64,000 nucleotides of DNA from Bacteroidales bacterium (GCA_017427985.1 JAFRRS010000024.1:79852-143851), one strand, 5' to 3'; numbered from the stretch's first letter, positions 35,227-44,330 are shown. The notes: a model not told the origin generated them from the letters alone. Numbers and translations: made by a program.

Positions 35227-36444
35227 ATGTCAGATCTCGATGTCAAACAGACTTATATAAACTTTGACGAGTACATCCGTCAAGGGGAGCCGTCGCAACG
35301 CGAAGCTGCGTACGCTTGGAGTACTGCTATTGGACTTCAGGCTGTTGACGGGCTGAAGACATCGGACTATCTGAACGATTTGGCCCGTCGTAATATTGAG
35401 GGCGAAATTACCATCGATGAGGTCGGAAAGTTGCTTGACAGCTATTATGAGAGCAAGACGGTGCGTGAAAATGGTGATATTGACAAGGAAGAAGCCGACA
35501 AAGCGTCTAAAAATATTAAAAAAATTCTGTCTGTAAAGACCATAGATTTCTCAACAAAAGGATATATTTCAGTTCATCGCAGAATTTTTGAAGGTGTGAT
35601 GAAACATGCAGGAAAATTGCGTGAATATGACATTTCGAAAAGAGAATGGATCCTTGAGGGCGATACCGTTGATTATTTGAATTGGGAGGATTTGCATCGC
35701 GCTTTGGATTATGACATTGAACAAGAACGCAACTTCAGCTATAAAGGCATCACTAACGACCAGTTGGTTGCCCACATCACTAAATTCGTCTCGGGTTTGT
35801 GGCAGATTCATCCTTTTGGAGAGGGTAATACACGTACAACAGCGGTATTTACAATTCAGTATCTGCGCTTATTGGGTTTTGATGTTGAAAACGACCTTTT
35901 TGCCAAGCATTCCTGGTATTTCCGCAATGCGTTGGTGAGAGCTAATTACAAGAATGCCAAAAAAGGAATCGATTTCAGTCCAGTTTATTTGGAGAGATTT
36001 TTCCGTAATTTGTTATTTGGTGAACAATGGGTTTTGCGGAATCGCTATTTGCATATTCATCCTCCAAAGGAATGTAGTATACAGCCAAATTTGGCAGTAC
36101 AGGACAAGTACCGAACAACCACCCCCACAAGTACCCGAACAAGTACCGAACAAGTACCCGACAAGTACCCGACAAGTACCCGACAAGTACCCGACAAGTT
36201 ACATACTAACAATCTGAATATTATAAAGTTGGTGCAATTAGTTGGTGAGCATGAAATGTCTGTAAAAGAGATGATTACATTAGTTGGACTTAAAGATCGT
36301 GAAAATTTTTTGAATGTATTCTTAACTCCTGCTATTAACGAAGGGTATATTCGTTTGCTCCATCCCGACAAGCCCCATCATCCTCGCCAGAAGTATCTTT
36401 TGACTACAAAAGGCATCTTGCTTAATAACGACATCAAGAGTTAA
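35227..36444 (+). CDS. Fic-domain protein with 11-bp repeat linker and winged helix
   Basis: 405 residues. Fic enzymes transfer AMP or related groups onto target proteins. The active-site motif HPFGEGNTRTTAV (H-x-F-x-x-G-N-x-x-R) near residue 195 is complete. The first 80 residues are helical and include GEITIDEVGKLLDSYY. After the Fic domain comes a linker of TSTRQVPDKYP repeats (about 300-325) encoded by the 11-bp array, then a C-terminal winged-helix-like domain (NIIKLVQLVGEHEMSVKEM, YIRLLHPDKP). The target protein is unknown and no separate antitoxin gene is adjacent. The start is set by the promoter at 35177-35208; an upstream TTG would lie inside it. A loss or gain of repeat units would remove the last domain. 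Confidence 0.92.
   Translation: MSDLDVKQTYINFDEYIRQGEPSQREAAYAWSTAIGLQAVDGLKTSDYLNDLARRNIEGEITIDEVGKLLDSYYESKTVRENGDIDKEEADKASKNIKKILSVKTIDFSTKGYISVHRRIFEGVMKHAGKLREYDISKREWILEGDTVDYLNWEDLHRALDYDIEQERNFSYKGITNDQLVAHITKFVSGLWQIHPFGEGNTRTTAVFTIQYLRLLGFDVENDLFAKHSWYFRNALVRANYKNAKKGIDFSPVYLERFFRNLLFGEQWVLRNRYLHIHPPKECSIQPNLAVQDKYRTTTPTSTRTSTEQVPDKYPTSTRQVPDKLHTNNLNIIKLVQLVGEHEMSVKEMITLVGLKDRENFLNVFLTPAINEGYIRLLHPDKPHHPRQKYLLTTKGILLNNDIKS
36127..36200 (+). repeat. 11-bp tandem repeat array (ACAAGTACCCG) in the Fic gene
   Basis: Six consecutive units (one of 12 bp, the rest of 11 bp; two slightly diverged) and a partial seventh. A further degenerate unit is at 36104. Since 11 is not a multiple of 3, each frame reads the unit in all three phases and none has a stop. 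Confidence 0.97.
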
Positions 36445-36537
36445 TGTGTCAGGCAGGCTCACACTAGCAATTCAATAAGTAAAGGTGGAAAAATCAAAAA
36501 ACTTCACACTCCAAACTTGTAACTCCAAACTTTTTTG

Positions 36538-36545
36538 TATTTTTG
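36538..36545 (+). promoter_or_regulatory. -7 box of manA
   Basis: TATTTTTG, 29 nt before the ATG; CTTG 18 nt upstream is a possible -33. The leader before it contains AACTCCAAACTT word repeats. Confidence 0.6.
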
Positions 36546-36574
36546 CAGTTTGGAAAAATCTGAACTGACAAATA

Positions 36575-37564
36575 ATGAACGTACTATATCCATTGAAGTT
36601 TCAGCCCATCTATCTGGAGAAGATATGGGGCGGACAGAACGTCAAAACCTTGCTGCACAAGGACTTCGGCAAGATTCCGAACTGCGGCGAGATGTGGCTT
36701 CTGTCGGGCGTCGAAGGGCAAAACAGCGTGGTCTGCAACGGCAACTTCGAGGGCGACGAACTCAACGACCTCGTGGAGACTTTCATGGGCGACCTCGTCG
36801 GCGACAACGTTTTTGACCGTTATGGCGAGACTTTCCCTTTGTTAATCAAGGTGATAGACCCATTAACTTGGCTCTCAGTGCAGGTGCATCCCGACGATGA
36901 GATAGCACAGAAAATCGGGCTCGAAAACGGCAAGACCGAGATGTGGTACGTGATGCACGCCGACAACGACGCCGAACTCGTATCAGGCTTCAACCGCGAG
37001 GTGACAAAAGCTGAAGTGGAGAAGCTGATTTACGATAAGAAGATTTCAGAAGTGCTTAATTATGAAAAAGTTAACGACGGCGACGTGTTTTTCATCCCGG
37101 CAAGGAGAATCCATGCTCTGGGTCCGGGCTGCATGGTGGCGGAGATTCAGCAGACCAGCGACACCACCTACCGTGTTTACGACTGGGACCGCCTCGACCA
37201 GCATGGGATGTACCGCGAGCTGCATATCCCGCAGTCGCTGTTCACGTTGAACTACAAACACGAGGACAACTACCGCACCGAGTATGACCGCGACAAGAAA
37301 GACGCGACGGTAAAGATGGTGGAATGCCCTTATTTCACTACCAATTTCATCAATTTGGAAAATAAAATGGCGTTGGCGAAAGACTACTCCGAACTCGATT
37401 CGTTCGTGATTTTAATGAGTGTTGGCGGTAGCTTCAGCTTAAAATACGACGGCGGCGAGGAAATCGTCAACATCGGTGAGTGCATTTTGATTCCGAATGT
37501 GATTAACAAAGTGGAAATCAAGGCGTTAGAAGATTGTAAAATATTAGAAACGTATATTGTTTAA
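36575..37564 (+). CDS. manA: Mannose-6-phosphate isomerase, class I
   Basis: Zinc enzyme interconverting fructose 6-phosphate and mannose 6-phosphate, feeding GDP-sugar synthesis. 329 residues, short class-I form as in Bacillus and Bacteroides. LKFQPIYLEKIWGG is at the start; VQVHPDDEIAQ and KTEMWYVMHA carry zinc ligands near 100-115; FFIPARRIHALGPG and AEIQQTSDTTYRVYDWDR are the usual cupin blocks. The start is the first ATG after the promoter. A polysaccharide or mannolipid role would fit the nearby GT2 of the mannosyltransferase type about 15 kb away, but this is only a loose link. Confidence 0.93.
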   Translation: MNVLYPLKFQPIYLEKIWGGQNVKTLLHKDFGKIPNCGEMWLLSGVEGQNSVVCNGNFEGDELNDLVETFMGDLVGDNVFDRYGETFPLLIKVIDPLTWLSVQVHPDDEIAQKIGLENGKTEMWYVMHADNDAELVSGFNREVTKAEVEKLIYDKKISEVLNYEKVNDGDVFFIPARRIHALGPGCMVAEIQQTSDTTYRVYDWDRLDQHGMYRELHIPQSLFTLNYKHEDNYRTEYDRDKKDATVKMVECPYFTTNFINLENKMALAKDYSELDSFVILMSVGGSFSLKYDGGEEIVNIGECILIPNVINKVEIKALEDCKILETYIV

Positions 37565-37581
37565 CATTTAAAATTTATATC

Positions 37582-38073
37582 ATGAAAAAATTATTGGCAA
37601 CTTTACTTTTCGGATTCATGTTTTTCGGGCTGGCAGCTCAAAACTCAGATTTACCGAATATCACTTTGAAAAACCTTGACGGCGAATCGGTTAACATCGC
37701 CGAGATAAACAACGACGGCAAGCCGTTTGTGATGACCTTCTGGGCCACATGGTGCGGTCCGTGCGTGAAGGAACACAACGCCCTCACTGAGGTTTATGAC
37801 GACTGGGTAGAGGAAACCGGCATCAAGATTTTTTCGGTGTCTATCGACGATGCCCGCTCAACAGCAAAAATCAAACCTTTCGTTGACGGCAAGGGCTGGC
37901 CTTTCGATATTTTACTCGACGTGAACAAGGATTTGGCACGTGCAATGAACGTCAACAACCCGCCTCACACCTTCCTTTTTGACGGCGACGGCAAAATTGT
38001 CTGGCAGCATACCGGCTATCTCGACGGCGGCGAAGAGGATCTCTATCAGGAAATTTTAAAAATCTCCAAATAG
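37582..38073 (+). CDS. TlpA-like periplasmic thioredoxin
   Basis: 163 residues: signal peptide (MKKLLATLLFGFMFFGLAAQ) and a thioredoxin fold with WATWCGPCVKEH holding the redox cysteine pair, then SIDDARSTAKIKPF and the cis-proline region NVNNPPHTFLF. Such proteins reduce or exchange disulfides of exported proteins. It starts 17 bp after manA and is followed by DUF6029-like barrel and Omp28-like lipoprotein genes, which also includes a thioredoxin-like N-terminal region, so an envelope redox set is possible. Confidence 0.9.
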   Translation: MKKLLATLLFGFMFFGLAAQNSDLPNITLKNLDGESVNIAEINNDGKPFVMTFWATWCGPCVKEHNALTEVYDDWVEETGIKIFSVSIDDARSTAKIKPFVDGKGWPFDILLDVNKDLARAMNVNNPPHTFLFDGDGKIVWQHTGYLDGGEEDLYQEILKISK

Positions 38074-38126
38074 TTTAAAGTTGAGAGTGTAGAGTTTAGA
38101 GTAGTATTAAAGTTGAAAGTTTAAAG

Positions 38127-39878
38127 ATGAAAAGATTAACATTATTAATAGCTTTCGTGCTTGGCGGAATGGTGATGTATGGTCAAGGATTCTTCAACGG
38201 ATCGAAGGTCAGCGGCAGCTTCCAGATTGACGGAAACTACTATTGGGAGGACAAAGGCATTGGCATCAGCAAAGAGGATATCAACGGTGAAAGCTTCGGC
38301 GCATACGGCTTCGGAAAACTCCAGTACCAACTTGGAGACTTCACTGCCGGCATGAGATTCGAGGCATACCAGACCACCCCGATGTCAGGCTTCGACACCA
38401 GAGTCAAGGGAATGGGCGTTGCCAATTTCTTTGCCACCTACGACAACGGCACTATCGGTGTGACCGTCGGCGACATCTACGACCAATTCGGTAACGGATT
38501 GATTTTCAGAAGTTACGAGGAATGGACATTAGGCTACGACAACTCGTTGAGAGGCGTCCGCGCCGTATTCCGCCCGACATTAGGCGTCACCATCAAAGGA
38601 ATCTACGGGAAACAGCGTTTTTACTGGGCAAAATACGATGAAAACGTGTCGACATCAGAAGACAGAGGTCTCGTCCGCGGTATCGACGGCGAATGGGACA
38701 TCAACCAAAGCATTAAAGCATGGAACATCAGCAAGTTCCACGCCACTTTAGGAGCCAGCTTCGTCAGCAAATACGAGTCCGACACAAGAATGATGGTCGG
38801 GGAATCAGAGCTGATATTGCCACAAAACGTTGCGGCATACGCGGGAAGAATGAACCTCGGATACGGCAGATTCGGTCTCTCGGCTGAATACGCGAGAAAG
38901 ATTAACGACCCGTCGGTGTTCAACAACTTCATCTACCGTGAAGGTCAGGAATTATTGGCATCCTTGTCATATTCACAGAAAGGTCTCGGCGTGGTTTTGC
39001 AGGTGAAACGTGTCGACAACATGAGTTTCAAGTCGAAACGTCTTGCCACACAAAACGACCTCGATCTCGGTTTCATTCCGCCTATCAACTACACTCACAC
39101 ACATAGCCTGCCGTCGATGTTCTCGTATGCGACACAGCCGTTGGGCGAGATGGGAATCCAGTTCCAAGTCAACTACACCATTCCTAAAAAGACCTTCCTT
39201 GGCGGAAAATACGGCACAAAACTCGCATTCAACTACAGCCAGGTCAACGACATAAAACGCGACTCTATCATGGTCAACGGCGTGAACACCATGAATCAGG
39301 CAGGAACTAAAGGCTACGATTCACCGTTCTTTGCAGTCGGCGACCGCATGTTTTATCGTGACTTGAATTTCGAAATCGAGAAGAAGATAAGCACCAAATG
39401 GAATCTCACTTTGATGTACATCAACCTGTACTACGACATGGAAACCATAGAGAATCATCCAGGTGCAGAGGCTGTTGAGGCAAACATCGCCTTCGGCGAG
39501 GTCATTTACAAAATCAATAGGAAACACAGCATACGCCTTGAGTTGCAGCACATGTGGGACAACGTGGGTCCTGACCACGAGATTGAGGCGGGACACGAAG
39601 CCTACTACACCAAACGCGGCAACTGGTTCGCATTCCTTTTGGAATACACCATCGCGCCTAAGTGGTTCGTTTCCATTGCTGACAAATACAACTACGGCAA
39701 CCCTATCGAGGACAACCGCGACCATTATTTCACAGGTTCGTTCGGTTACATCAAAGACCAGACACGCATCGCCATCAGCGGAGGCCGCCAGAGCGAGGGA
39801 TTGGTTTGCGTTGGAGGCGTTTGCCGCACGGTGCCGGCATCAAGTGGAGTATCATTAACAATAACAACATCATTCTAA
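38127..39878 (+). CDS. DUF6029-like outer-membrane beta-barrel protein
   Basis: 583 residues with signal peptide (MKRLTLLIAFVLGGMVMYGQ). The rest is a series of amphipathic strands with aromatic belts (GSFQIDGNYYWEDKG, FTAGMRFEAYQTTP, VTVGDIYDQFGNGLIFRSYE, LNLYYDMETIENH-type turns, SVSIADKYNYG-type ends) and a closing strand VSLTITTSF ending in F, as outer-membrane barrels do. From overall length and the GDIYDQFGNGLIFR block I believe it belongs to DUF6029; that name is from memory. The gap to the upstream gene (38074-38126) is filled with AGTTTAAAG/GAGTTTAGAG-like words. Function unknown. Confidence 0.72.
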   Translation: MKRLTLLIAFVLGGMVMYGQGFFNGSKVSGSFQIDGNYYWEDKGIGISKEDINGESFGAYGFGKLQYQLGDFTAGMRFEAYQTTPMSGFDTRVKGMGVANFFATYDNGTIGVTVGDIYDQFGNGLIFRSYEEWTLGYDNSLRGVRAVFRPTLGVTIKGIYGKQRFYWAKYDENVSTSEDRGLVRGIDGEWDINQSIKAWNISKFHATLGASFVSKYESDTRMMVGESELILPQNVAAYAGRMNLGYGRFGLSAEYARKINDPSVFNNFIYREGQELLASLSYSQKGLGVVLQVKRVDNMSFKSKRLATQNDLDLGFIPPINYTHTHSLPSMFSYATQPLGEMGIQFQVNYTIPKKTFLGGKYGTKLAFNYSQVNDIKRDSIMVNGVNTMNQAGTKGYDSPFFAVGDRMFYRDLNFEIEKKISTKWNLTLMYINLYYDMETIENHPGAEAVEANIAFGEVIYKINRKHSIRLELQHMWDNVGPDHEIEAGHEAYYTKRGNWFAFLLEYTIAPKWFVSIADKYNYGNPIEDNRDHYFTGSFGYIKDQTRIAISGGRQSEGLVCVGGVCRTVPASSGVSLTITTSF

Positions 39879-39882
39879 TGGA

Positions 39883-39904
39883 GAGACGCACGACCGTGCG
39901 TCTC
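39883..39904. repeat. Palindromic element between genes (GAGACGCACG type)
   Basis: GAGACGCACGA followed by CCGTGCGTCTC: 22 bp with one central mismatch, flanked by AACA on the right. Same element as the in-frame copy at 30200-30225. It lies in the 41-bp gap between the barrel and Omp28-like genes. Confidence 0.92.
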
Positions 39905-39919
39905 AACAAAAATAAAAAT

Positions 39920-40768
39920 ATGAAAAGAAAAACATTTATATTGGCATTAGCGGCAATCATTTTAGGAATGATGTCGTGCGATAAACTGAAAGAACCGTAT
40001 GTCATTGAACCTATTGTGGCTCAAAGCGATACCATTGCTTTGGAAGCAGCCGACACCGTCAATTTCGATGGAAAAATAGTGGTTCTTTTAGAAGACTATA
40101 CTGGCGTGAAATGCAACAACTGCCCTGAAGCCGGTGCAATGGCTCTTCAGCTTCAAGAGCAAAACGAGGGACATCTCGTGGTGTTGGGCGTGCATCCGAA
40201 GTCGGCATTGCAAAACCCAGCGGGCGGTTTCCCGGATTTCAGAACAGATGACGGCAACGAATGGAATAATTATTTCAATATCGGTGCTTATCCAAACGGT
40301 TTGATTAACCGCAGTGGCGTTCTTGGCTCGGCTGAATGGACATCGGCAGTGAATAACGTCATAGGCAGCGACGCACCAGTCAGACTCATCATTAAATCTG
40401 AGTTCGATGAAGCGACGAGAGAGCTAAAGCTAAGCATCCACTCGAAGTTCCTGCAAGATGTGGCAAGCAACGACGTGCGAATCATCACCTGTATGATGGA
40501 AGATAAAATCATCGGCAAACAAGTGACGGCTAACGGTATTGACGAGAACTACGTGCATCGCCATGTGTTCAGAGGCACTGCCGACGGACAGACTTGGGGC
40601 AGAGCTTTGAATGATGATGGAAGCATTTCTGCGGGAAGCAACTTTATCACAAACATGAAGTTCACATTAAGTGGCGATTACAACGCCGACGAGTTTTATA
40701 TTGTGGCTTTCATCACCGACAACGAGACCAAAGAGGTTTTGATGGCGGCTGAGAAGAAGATAAAATAA
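39920..40768 (+). CDS. Omp28-related lipoprotein
   Basis: 282 residues from the ATG at 39920; longer starts would run through the palindrome and the preceding gene. Lipobox cysteine in GMMSCDKLK. After it comes VVLLEDYTGVKCNNCPEAG, a thioredoxin-like C-x-x-C (CNNC) as in the Omp28-related family, then VVLGVHPKSALQNPAGGFPDFRTDDG (quoted in part), YPNGLINRSG and a beta-sandwich C-terminal half. Omp28 is an outer-membrane lipoprotein described as a possible adhesin in Porphyromonas; the family's biochemistry is not settled. The C-x-x-C and the TlpA neighbour two genes upstream suggest redox activity. Confidence 0.85.
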   Translation: MKRKTFILALAAIILGMMSCDKLKEPYVIEPIVAQSDTIALEAADTVNFDGKIVVLLEDYTGVKCNNCPEAGAMALQLQEQNEGHLVVLGVHPKSALQNPAGGFPDFRTDDGNEWNNYFNIGAYPNGLINRSGVLGSAEWTSAVNNVIGSDAPVRLIIKSEFDEATRELKLSIHSKFLQDVASNDVRIITCMMEDKIIGKQVTANGIDENYVHRHVFRGTADGQTWGRALNDDGSISAGSNFITNMKFTLSGDYNADEFYIVAFITDNETKEVLMAAEKKIK

Positions 40769-40769
40769 A

Positions 40770-40793
40770 AAAGGAGGCCTTTTGACCTCCTTT
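40770..40793. terminator. Bidirectional terminator between the Omp28-like gene and tRNA-fMet
   Basis: AAAGGAGG pairs with CCTCCTTT across an eight-base loop. On the minus strand it is followed by TTTTTTATTTT, so it mainly ends the tRNA transcript. Confidence 0.85.
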
Positions 40794-40795
40794 AG

Positions 40796-40869
<74 letters not shown>

Positions 40870-40885
40870 TCGTGATTTGAGGGTG

Positions 40886-40917
40886 CAAAATTACAACATT
40901 TTTGCTCTCGTGTCAAG
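40886..40917 (-). promoter_or_regulatory. Promoter of tRNA-fMet
   Basis: Minus-strand CTTG, 20 nt, TAATTTTG: close to the full consensus TTTG-N20-TAnnTTTG, ending 16 nt before the tRNA. Confidence 0.72.
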
Positions 40918-40952
40918 GGTTTTTTGAAAAAAATTTGAAATATTCTAAAAAT

Positions 40953-41834
40953 ATGGATCATAAAGCAGGTTACGTCAACATAATTGGCAAGCCAAACGTC
41001 GGAAAATCAACGCTTATGAACGACTTGGTGGGCGAAAAGATAAGCATCATCACGTCGAAAGCACAGACGACAAGACACCGTATTTTGGGCATCGTCAACG
41101 GCGACGACTTCCAAATCGTGTTCTCCGACACGCCGGGAATCATCAAAAATCCCGCCTACAAGATGCACGAAATCATGAATCAGTACATCAATGTGGCGTT
41201 TATCGACGCCGACTTGATACTGTACGTGGTCGACATCACCGACAAGAAAATCGACGAAGACACGGTGGAACGCATCAAGAAAATGGAGGTTCCGGTGTTC
41301 GTTTTGTTGAATAAAATCGACCTCTCGAACCAGGAAGACGTTGAGAAAGCCGTCGAATTTTGGAAAAACGCGCTTCCGGCAGCCACAGTGTTCCCTATCT
41401 CGGCAATGCATCAGGCAAACATCCAGTTCGTGTTTGAAAGCATCATCGAGAAACTGCCGGTTTGTCCGCCTTATTTCCCGAAAGACGAGCTCACCGACCG
41501 CTCGATGCGTTTCTTTGTGACGGAAATCATCCGTGAGAAAATCCTGTTGAATTATCAGCAGGAGATTCCGTACAGCGTTGAAGTTGTGGTTGACGCCTAC
41601 GAAGAGAGTCAGAAGCTTATCAACATCAAGGCAACGATTTTCGCTTCACGCGAGTCGCAGAAGGCAATATTAATAGGTAAGGGCGGTGCCGCCATCAAGA
41701 AAGTGGGAATCCAGTCACGTGCCGACATCGAGGAATTCACCGGAAAGAAGATTTTCCTGGATTTGAGAGTGAAAGTCGATAAGGATTGGCGGGATAATGA
41801 AGAAGAATTAAAACATTTTGGATACGAAGCCTAA
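40953..41834 (+). CDS. era: Ribosome-assembly GTPase Era
   Basis: 293 residues. Era binds the 3' end of 16S rRNA in small-subunit maturation. G1 [15 protein letters not shown]2 region TTRHRILGI, G3 DTPGI, G4 NKID and a C-terminal KH domain with KAILIGKGGAAIKKVG are all visible. ATG 40953 is taken because YVNIIGKPNVGKS starts right after it; the longer frame upstream lies in the tRNA promoter region. It is followed by a decayed palindromic element and der, giving an era-der pair as in other Bacteroidota. Confidence 0.96.
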   Translation: MDHKAGYVNIIGKPNVGKSTLMNDLVGEKISIITSKAQTTRHRILGIVNGDDFQIVFSDTPGIIKNPAYKMHEIMNQYINVAFIDADLILYVVDITDKKIDEDTVERIKKMEVPVFVLLNKIDLSNQEDVEKAVEFWKNALPAATVFPISAMHQANIQFVFESIIEKLPVCPPYFPKDELTDRSMRFFVTEIIREKILLNYQQEIPYSVEVVVDAYEESQKLINIKATIFASRESQKAILIGKGGAAIKKVGIQSRADIEEFTGKKIFLDLRVKVDKDWRDNEEELKHFGYEA

Positions 41835-41841
41835 CCCGTAG

Positions 41842-41863
41842 GGCGCAAGGTATGCCTTATGCC
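41842..41863. repeat. Decayed palindromic element between era and der
   Basis: GGCGCAAGG-TATG-CCTTATGCC preceded by CGTAG: the same core as the perfect element at 59316-59337 with two changes in the right arm. Confidence 0.75.
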
Positions 41864-41892
41864 AATAAAATGAATGAAAAAAATATAGAATT

Positions 41893-43200
41893 ATGTCAAA
41901 TATAGTAGCAATAGTAGGAAGACCAAACGTCGGAAAGTCGACATTGTTTAACCGTTTGGTGCAAAAACGTCAGGCCATCGTTGAGGAAAGCAGCGGCGTG
42001 ACCCGCGACCGCCATTATGGTCACAGCGACTGGAACGGCAAAGCGTTCACCGTCATCGACACCGGTGGTTATGTGGTCGGATCAGACGACATTTTTGAAG
42101 AAGAAATCCGCAAGCAAGTCGACCTAGCAATCGACGAAGCCGATGTCATAATCTTTGTCGTCGACGGGCAGGCTGGCGTGCACGTCCTCGATGAAGACGT
42201 GGCGCTGATTCTGCGCAAATGCAAGAAAAAAGTGATTCTCGGCGTGAACAAGACCGACATCCCGAGCAAGTTTGGCGAGGCTGCTGAGTTTTACGCTCTC
42301 GGACTTGGTGAGATTTTCCCGTTCTCAGCCATGACAGGCACAGGCACTGGCGAGCTTCTTGATGAGGTAGTGAAATATCTGCCGAGCGACACCACCGAAG
42401 ACTATTCGGATCTGCCGAAATTCGCGTTGGTAGGCCGCCCTAACGTCGGAAAGTCGTCGATGATTAACGCGTTTTTGGGTCAGGAGAGAAACATCGTCAC
42501 CGACATCGCGGGCACTACGAGAGACAGCAACAACACGCATTTCAACGCTTTCGGCATGGACTTCATGCTCGTTGACACCGCCGGATTGCGCAAGAAGAGC
42601 AAGGTTTACGAAAACATCGAGTTCTACTCTGTCATGCGTTCCATCAGAGCCATCGAGGAATGCGACGTCGCGATTCTCATCATCGACGCCACAGAAGGCT
42701 TCGAGGCGCAGGACATGAACATCTTACGACTCATCGAGAAGAACAAGAAGGGCTTGGTTTTGGTGGTGAACAAATGGGATTTGGTGGAAAAAGACAGCAA
42801 CACGCACCTCGCTTTCGAGAACATGATTCGCGAGAGGACCGCGCCGTTCACCGACTTCCCTATCATCTTCACCTCGGCAATCAACCGCCAGCGCACGTTC
42901 AAGGTGCTTGAGATGGCGCATAAAGTGTACGAAAACCGTGAGAGAAAAGTCTCGGTGCGCGAGCTCAACGACACCATGCTTGAAATCATCAACAACCAGC
43001 CGCCGCAGATAGCTTCACGAGGCAGATACCTGAAAATCAAGTACATCACCCAGTTGAAGAGCCCTACACCGCAGTTCATATTCTTCTGCAACCTGCCAAA
43101 GGACGTGAAGGACAACTACGTGCGCTTCCTTGAAAACAAAATCAGAAGCATCTGGGACTTCCACGGAGTGCCAATACAATTATTTTTCAGAGAGAAATAA
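41893..43200 (+). CDS. der: Ribosome-assembly GTPase Der (EngA)
   Basis: 435 residues with two consecutive GTPase domains and a KH-like C-terminal domain. It acts in assembly of the large ribosomal subunit and is essential in most bacteria. First domain: [20 protein letters not shown] and NKTD. Second domain: [22 protein letters not shown] and NKWDLVEK. The C-terminal part has [18 protein letters not shown]. The stop overlaps the start of the Hsp15-like gene by one base. Confidence 0.97.
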   Translation: MSNIVAIVGRPNVGKSTLFNRLVQKRQAIVEESSGVTRDRHYGHSDWNGKAFTVIDTGGYVVGSDDIFEEEIRKQVDLAIDEADVIIFVVDGQAGVHVLDEDVALILRKCKKKVILGVNKTDIPSKFGEAAEFYALGLGEIFPFSAMTGTGTGELLDEVVKYLPSDTTEDYSDLPKFALVGRPNVGKSSMINAFLGQERNIVTDIAGTTRDSNNTHFNAFGMDFMLVDTAGLRKKSKVYENIEFYSVMRSIRAIEECDVAILIIDATEGFEAQDMNILRLIEKNKKGLVLVVNKWDLVEKDSNTHLAFENMIRERTAPFTDFPIIFTSAINRQRTFKVLEMAHKVYENRERKVSVRELNDTMLEIINNQPPQIASRGRYLKIKYITQLKSPTPQFIFFCNLPKDVKDNYVRFLENKIRSIWDFHGVPIQLFFREK

Positions 43201-43577
43201 TGGACGAGTTAAGAATCGACAAATGGCTTTGGTGCGCGAGGCTTTTCAAGACGCGGACGTTGGCTGCTGACGCTTGCAAAGGCGGCAAGGTGAAAGTTAA
43301 CGAGGTCTCGATGAAGCCCTCGCATGACGTGAAAGCCGGCGAGGTGATAGCCGTGCAGCTCGGGCAGCTGCATAAAGTTGTGGAGGTGCTGAGTATCCCG
43401 AAGAGCCGTGTGTCGCCGAAAGACGTGCCTAACATCTACATCGACCGCACTCCTACCGAGGAATACGAGCGCATCGAGTTCATGCACGCCTACAAAGCCG
43501 AATATCGCGACCGCGGCACAGGACGTCCGACGAAGAAAGACCGCCGAATCCTCGACAAGCTCAAAGGGGAAGACTAA
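43200..43577 (+). CDS. hslR: S4-domain RNA-binding protein (Hsp15-like)
   Basis: 125 residues. The S4 RNA-binding domain lies at the start: RIDKWLWCARLFKTRTLA then GGKVKVNEVSMKPSHDVKAG. Hsp15 of E. coli binds 50S subunits carrying a stalled nascent chain and helps to recycle them. The C-terminal tail is basic (GRPTKKDRRILDKLKGED). Translationally linked to der (TAATG overlap), consistent with ribosome care. A bidirectional terminator follows. Confidence 0.9.
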   Translation: MDELRIDKWLWCARLFKTRTLAADACKGGKVKVNEVSMKPSHDVKAGEVIAVQLGQLHKVVEVLSIPKSRVSPKDVPNIYIDRTPTEEYERIEFMHAYKAEYRDRGTGRPTKKDRRILDKLKGED

Positions 43578-43578
43578 A

Positions 43579-43610
43579 AAAGCCGAGTCAAATGACCCGG
43601 CTTTATTTTT
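43579..43610. terminator. Bidirectional terminator between hslR and the facing barrel gene
   Basis: AAAGCCG and GTCA pair with TGAC and CGGCTTT with one A-C mismatch and a two-base loop. On the plus strand ATTTTT follows, on the minus strand TTTTTT. Confidence 0.92.
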
Positions 43611-43623
43611 CATGTTTCAACTA

Positions 43624-44259
43624 TTAGAATGTGTAGAAGAAACCGATCTGGATTGGAGTAGCTCTGTTGACACCAAAACCAAATGAAGTCTCCGTGTACT
43701 CATAGTCGCTAGCCTCAACCTTTGTCTTATTCTGCTCGAAGCTGAGAGCCAAAATGTTGAGTGTGCAGTTCATTGAGATGTTGTCTGTGAGCATGTAAGC
43801 CATACCCGGAACAACGCCTACGCCAAGGTATGATACCTTTGGACCATCAACTGTTTCACCATCTGCTGTTGACTTGATTTTGCCACCGCCTAAACCGAGT
43901 TTAGCGTCTGCATAGAACTTGAAGTTGTCAACTTCTGCGAAAACATAACGGAAATAAGGAGCAACTGCCCAAGTTGTAGTCTTGTCCTTAATCTCAGGAG
44001 TAACATCTGTCTTAGGTGTTGTAACTGTTGTCATACCAAAGCCGAAGTCGATACCAGCGCCCATGTTTTCAGCGAACATGTAACCGACTGATGGAGTGAT
44101 GTCCCATGCAAATGTCTTAGGGTTGTCAACTGTCACTGAACCAGTTTTTGTCTTGCTCTTCTGGAAATCCATTCCGAGGCTACCGCCAACGAAAAGACCC
44201 TGTGCTGAGGCAAACAAACCTGCTGCCACGAAAGCGATTGTGATAAATAATTTTTTCAT
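43624..44259 (-). CDS. Small outer-membrane beta-barrel protein
   Basis: 211 residues: signal peptide MKKLFITIAFVAAGLFASAQ and about eight amphipathic strands (GLFVGGSLGMDF, FAWDITPSVGYMF, MGAGIDFGFGM, TWAVAPYFRYVF, FKFYADAKLGLGGG, VSYLGVGVVPGMAYML, FGFGVNRATPIQIGFFYTF) ending in phenylalanine, the classical end of an outer-membrane barrel. OmpA-like/porin fold of unknown role. The next gene upstream on the same strand encodes a similar-sized barrel. The transcript of that gene probably ends at a hairpin that also covers the -7 box of this one. Confidence 0.82.
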   Translation of the reverse strand: MKKLFITIAFVAAGLFASAQGLFVGGSLGMDFQKSKTKTGSVTVDNPKTFAWDITPSVGYMFAENMGAGIDFGFGMTTVTTPKTDVTPEIKDKTTTWAVAPYFRYVFAEVDNFKFYADAKLGLGGGKIKSTADGETVDGPKVSYLGVGVVPGMAYMLTDNISMNCTLNILALSFEQNKTKVEASDYEYTETSFGFGVNRATPIQIGFFYTF

Positions 44260-44330
44260 TTTTTTAATAATTTTAATTACGCCTACTCTTTATGAGATTT
44301 TCGGCATCCTCTCTTATTCTTAAAACAAAT

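Noticed and set aside
36127..36200. CRISPR array
   Set aside because: Units of 11 bp without spacers inside a reading frame; a tandem repeat, not CRISPR.
35227..36444. Classical Fic toxin with separate antitoxin
   Set aside because: No small antitoxin gene is adjacent and I could not find a convincing S/T-x-x-x-E-G inhibitory motif in the N-terminal helices.
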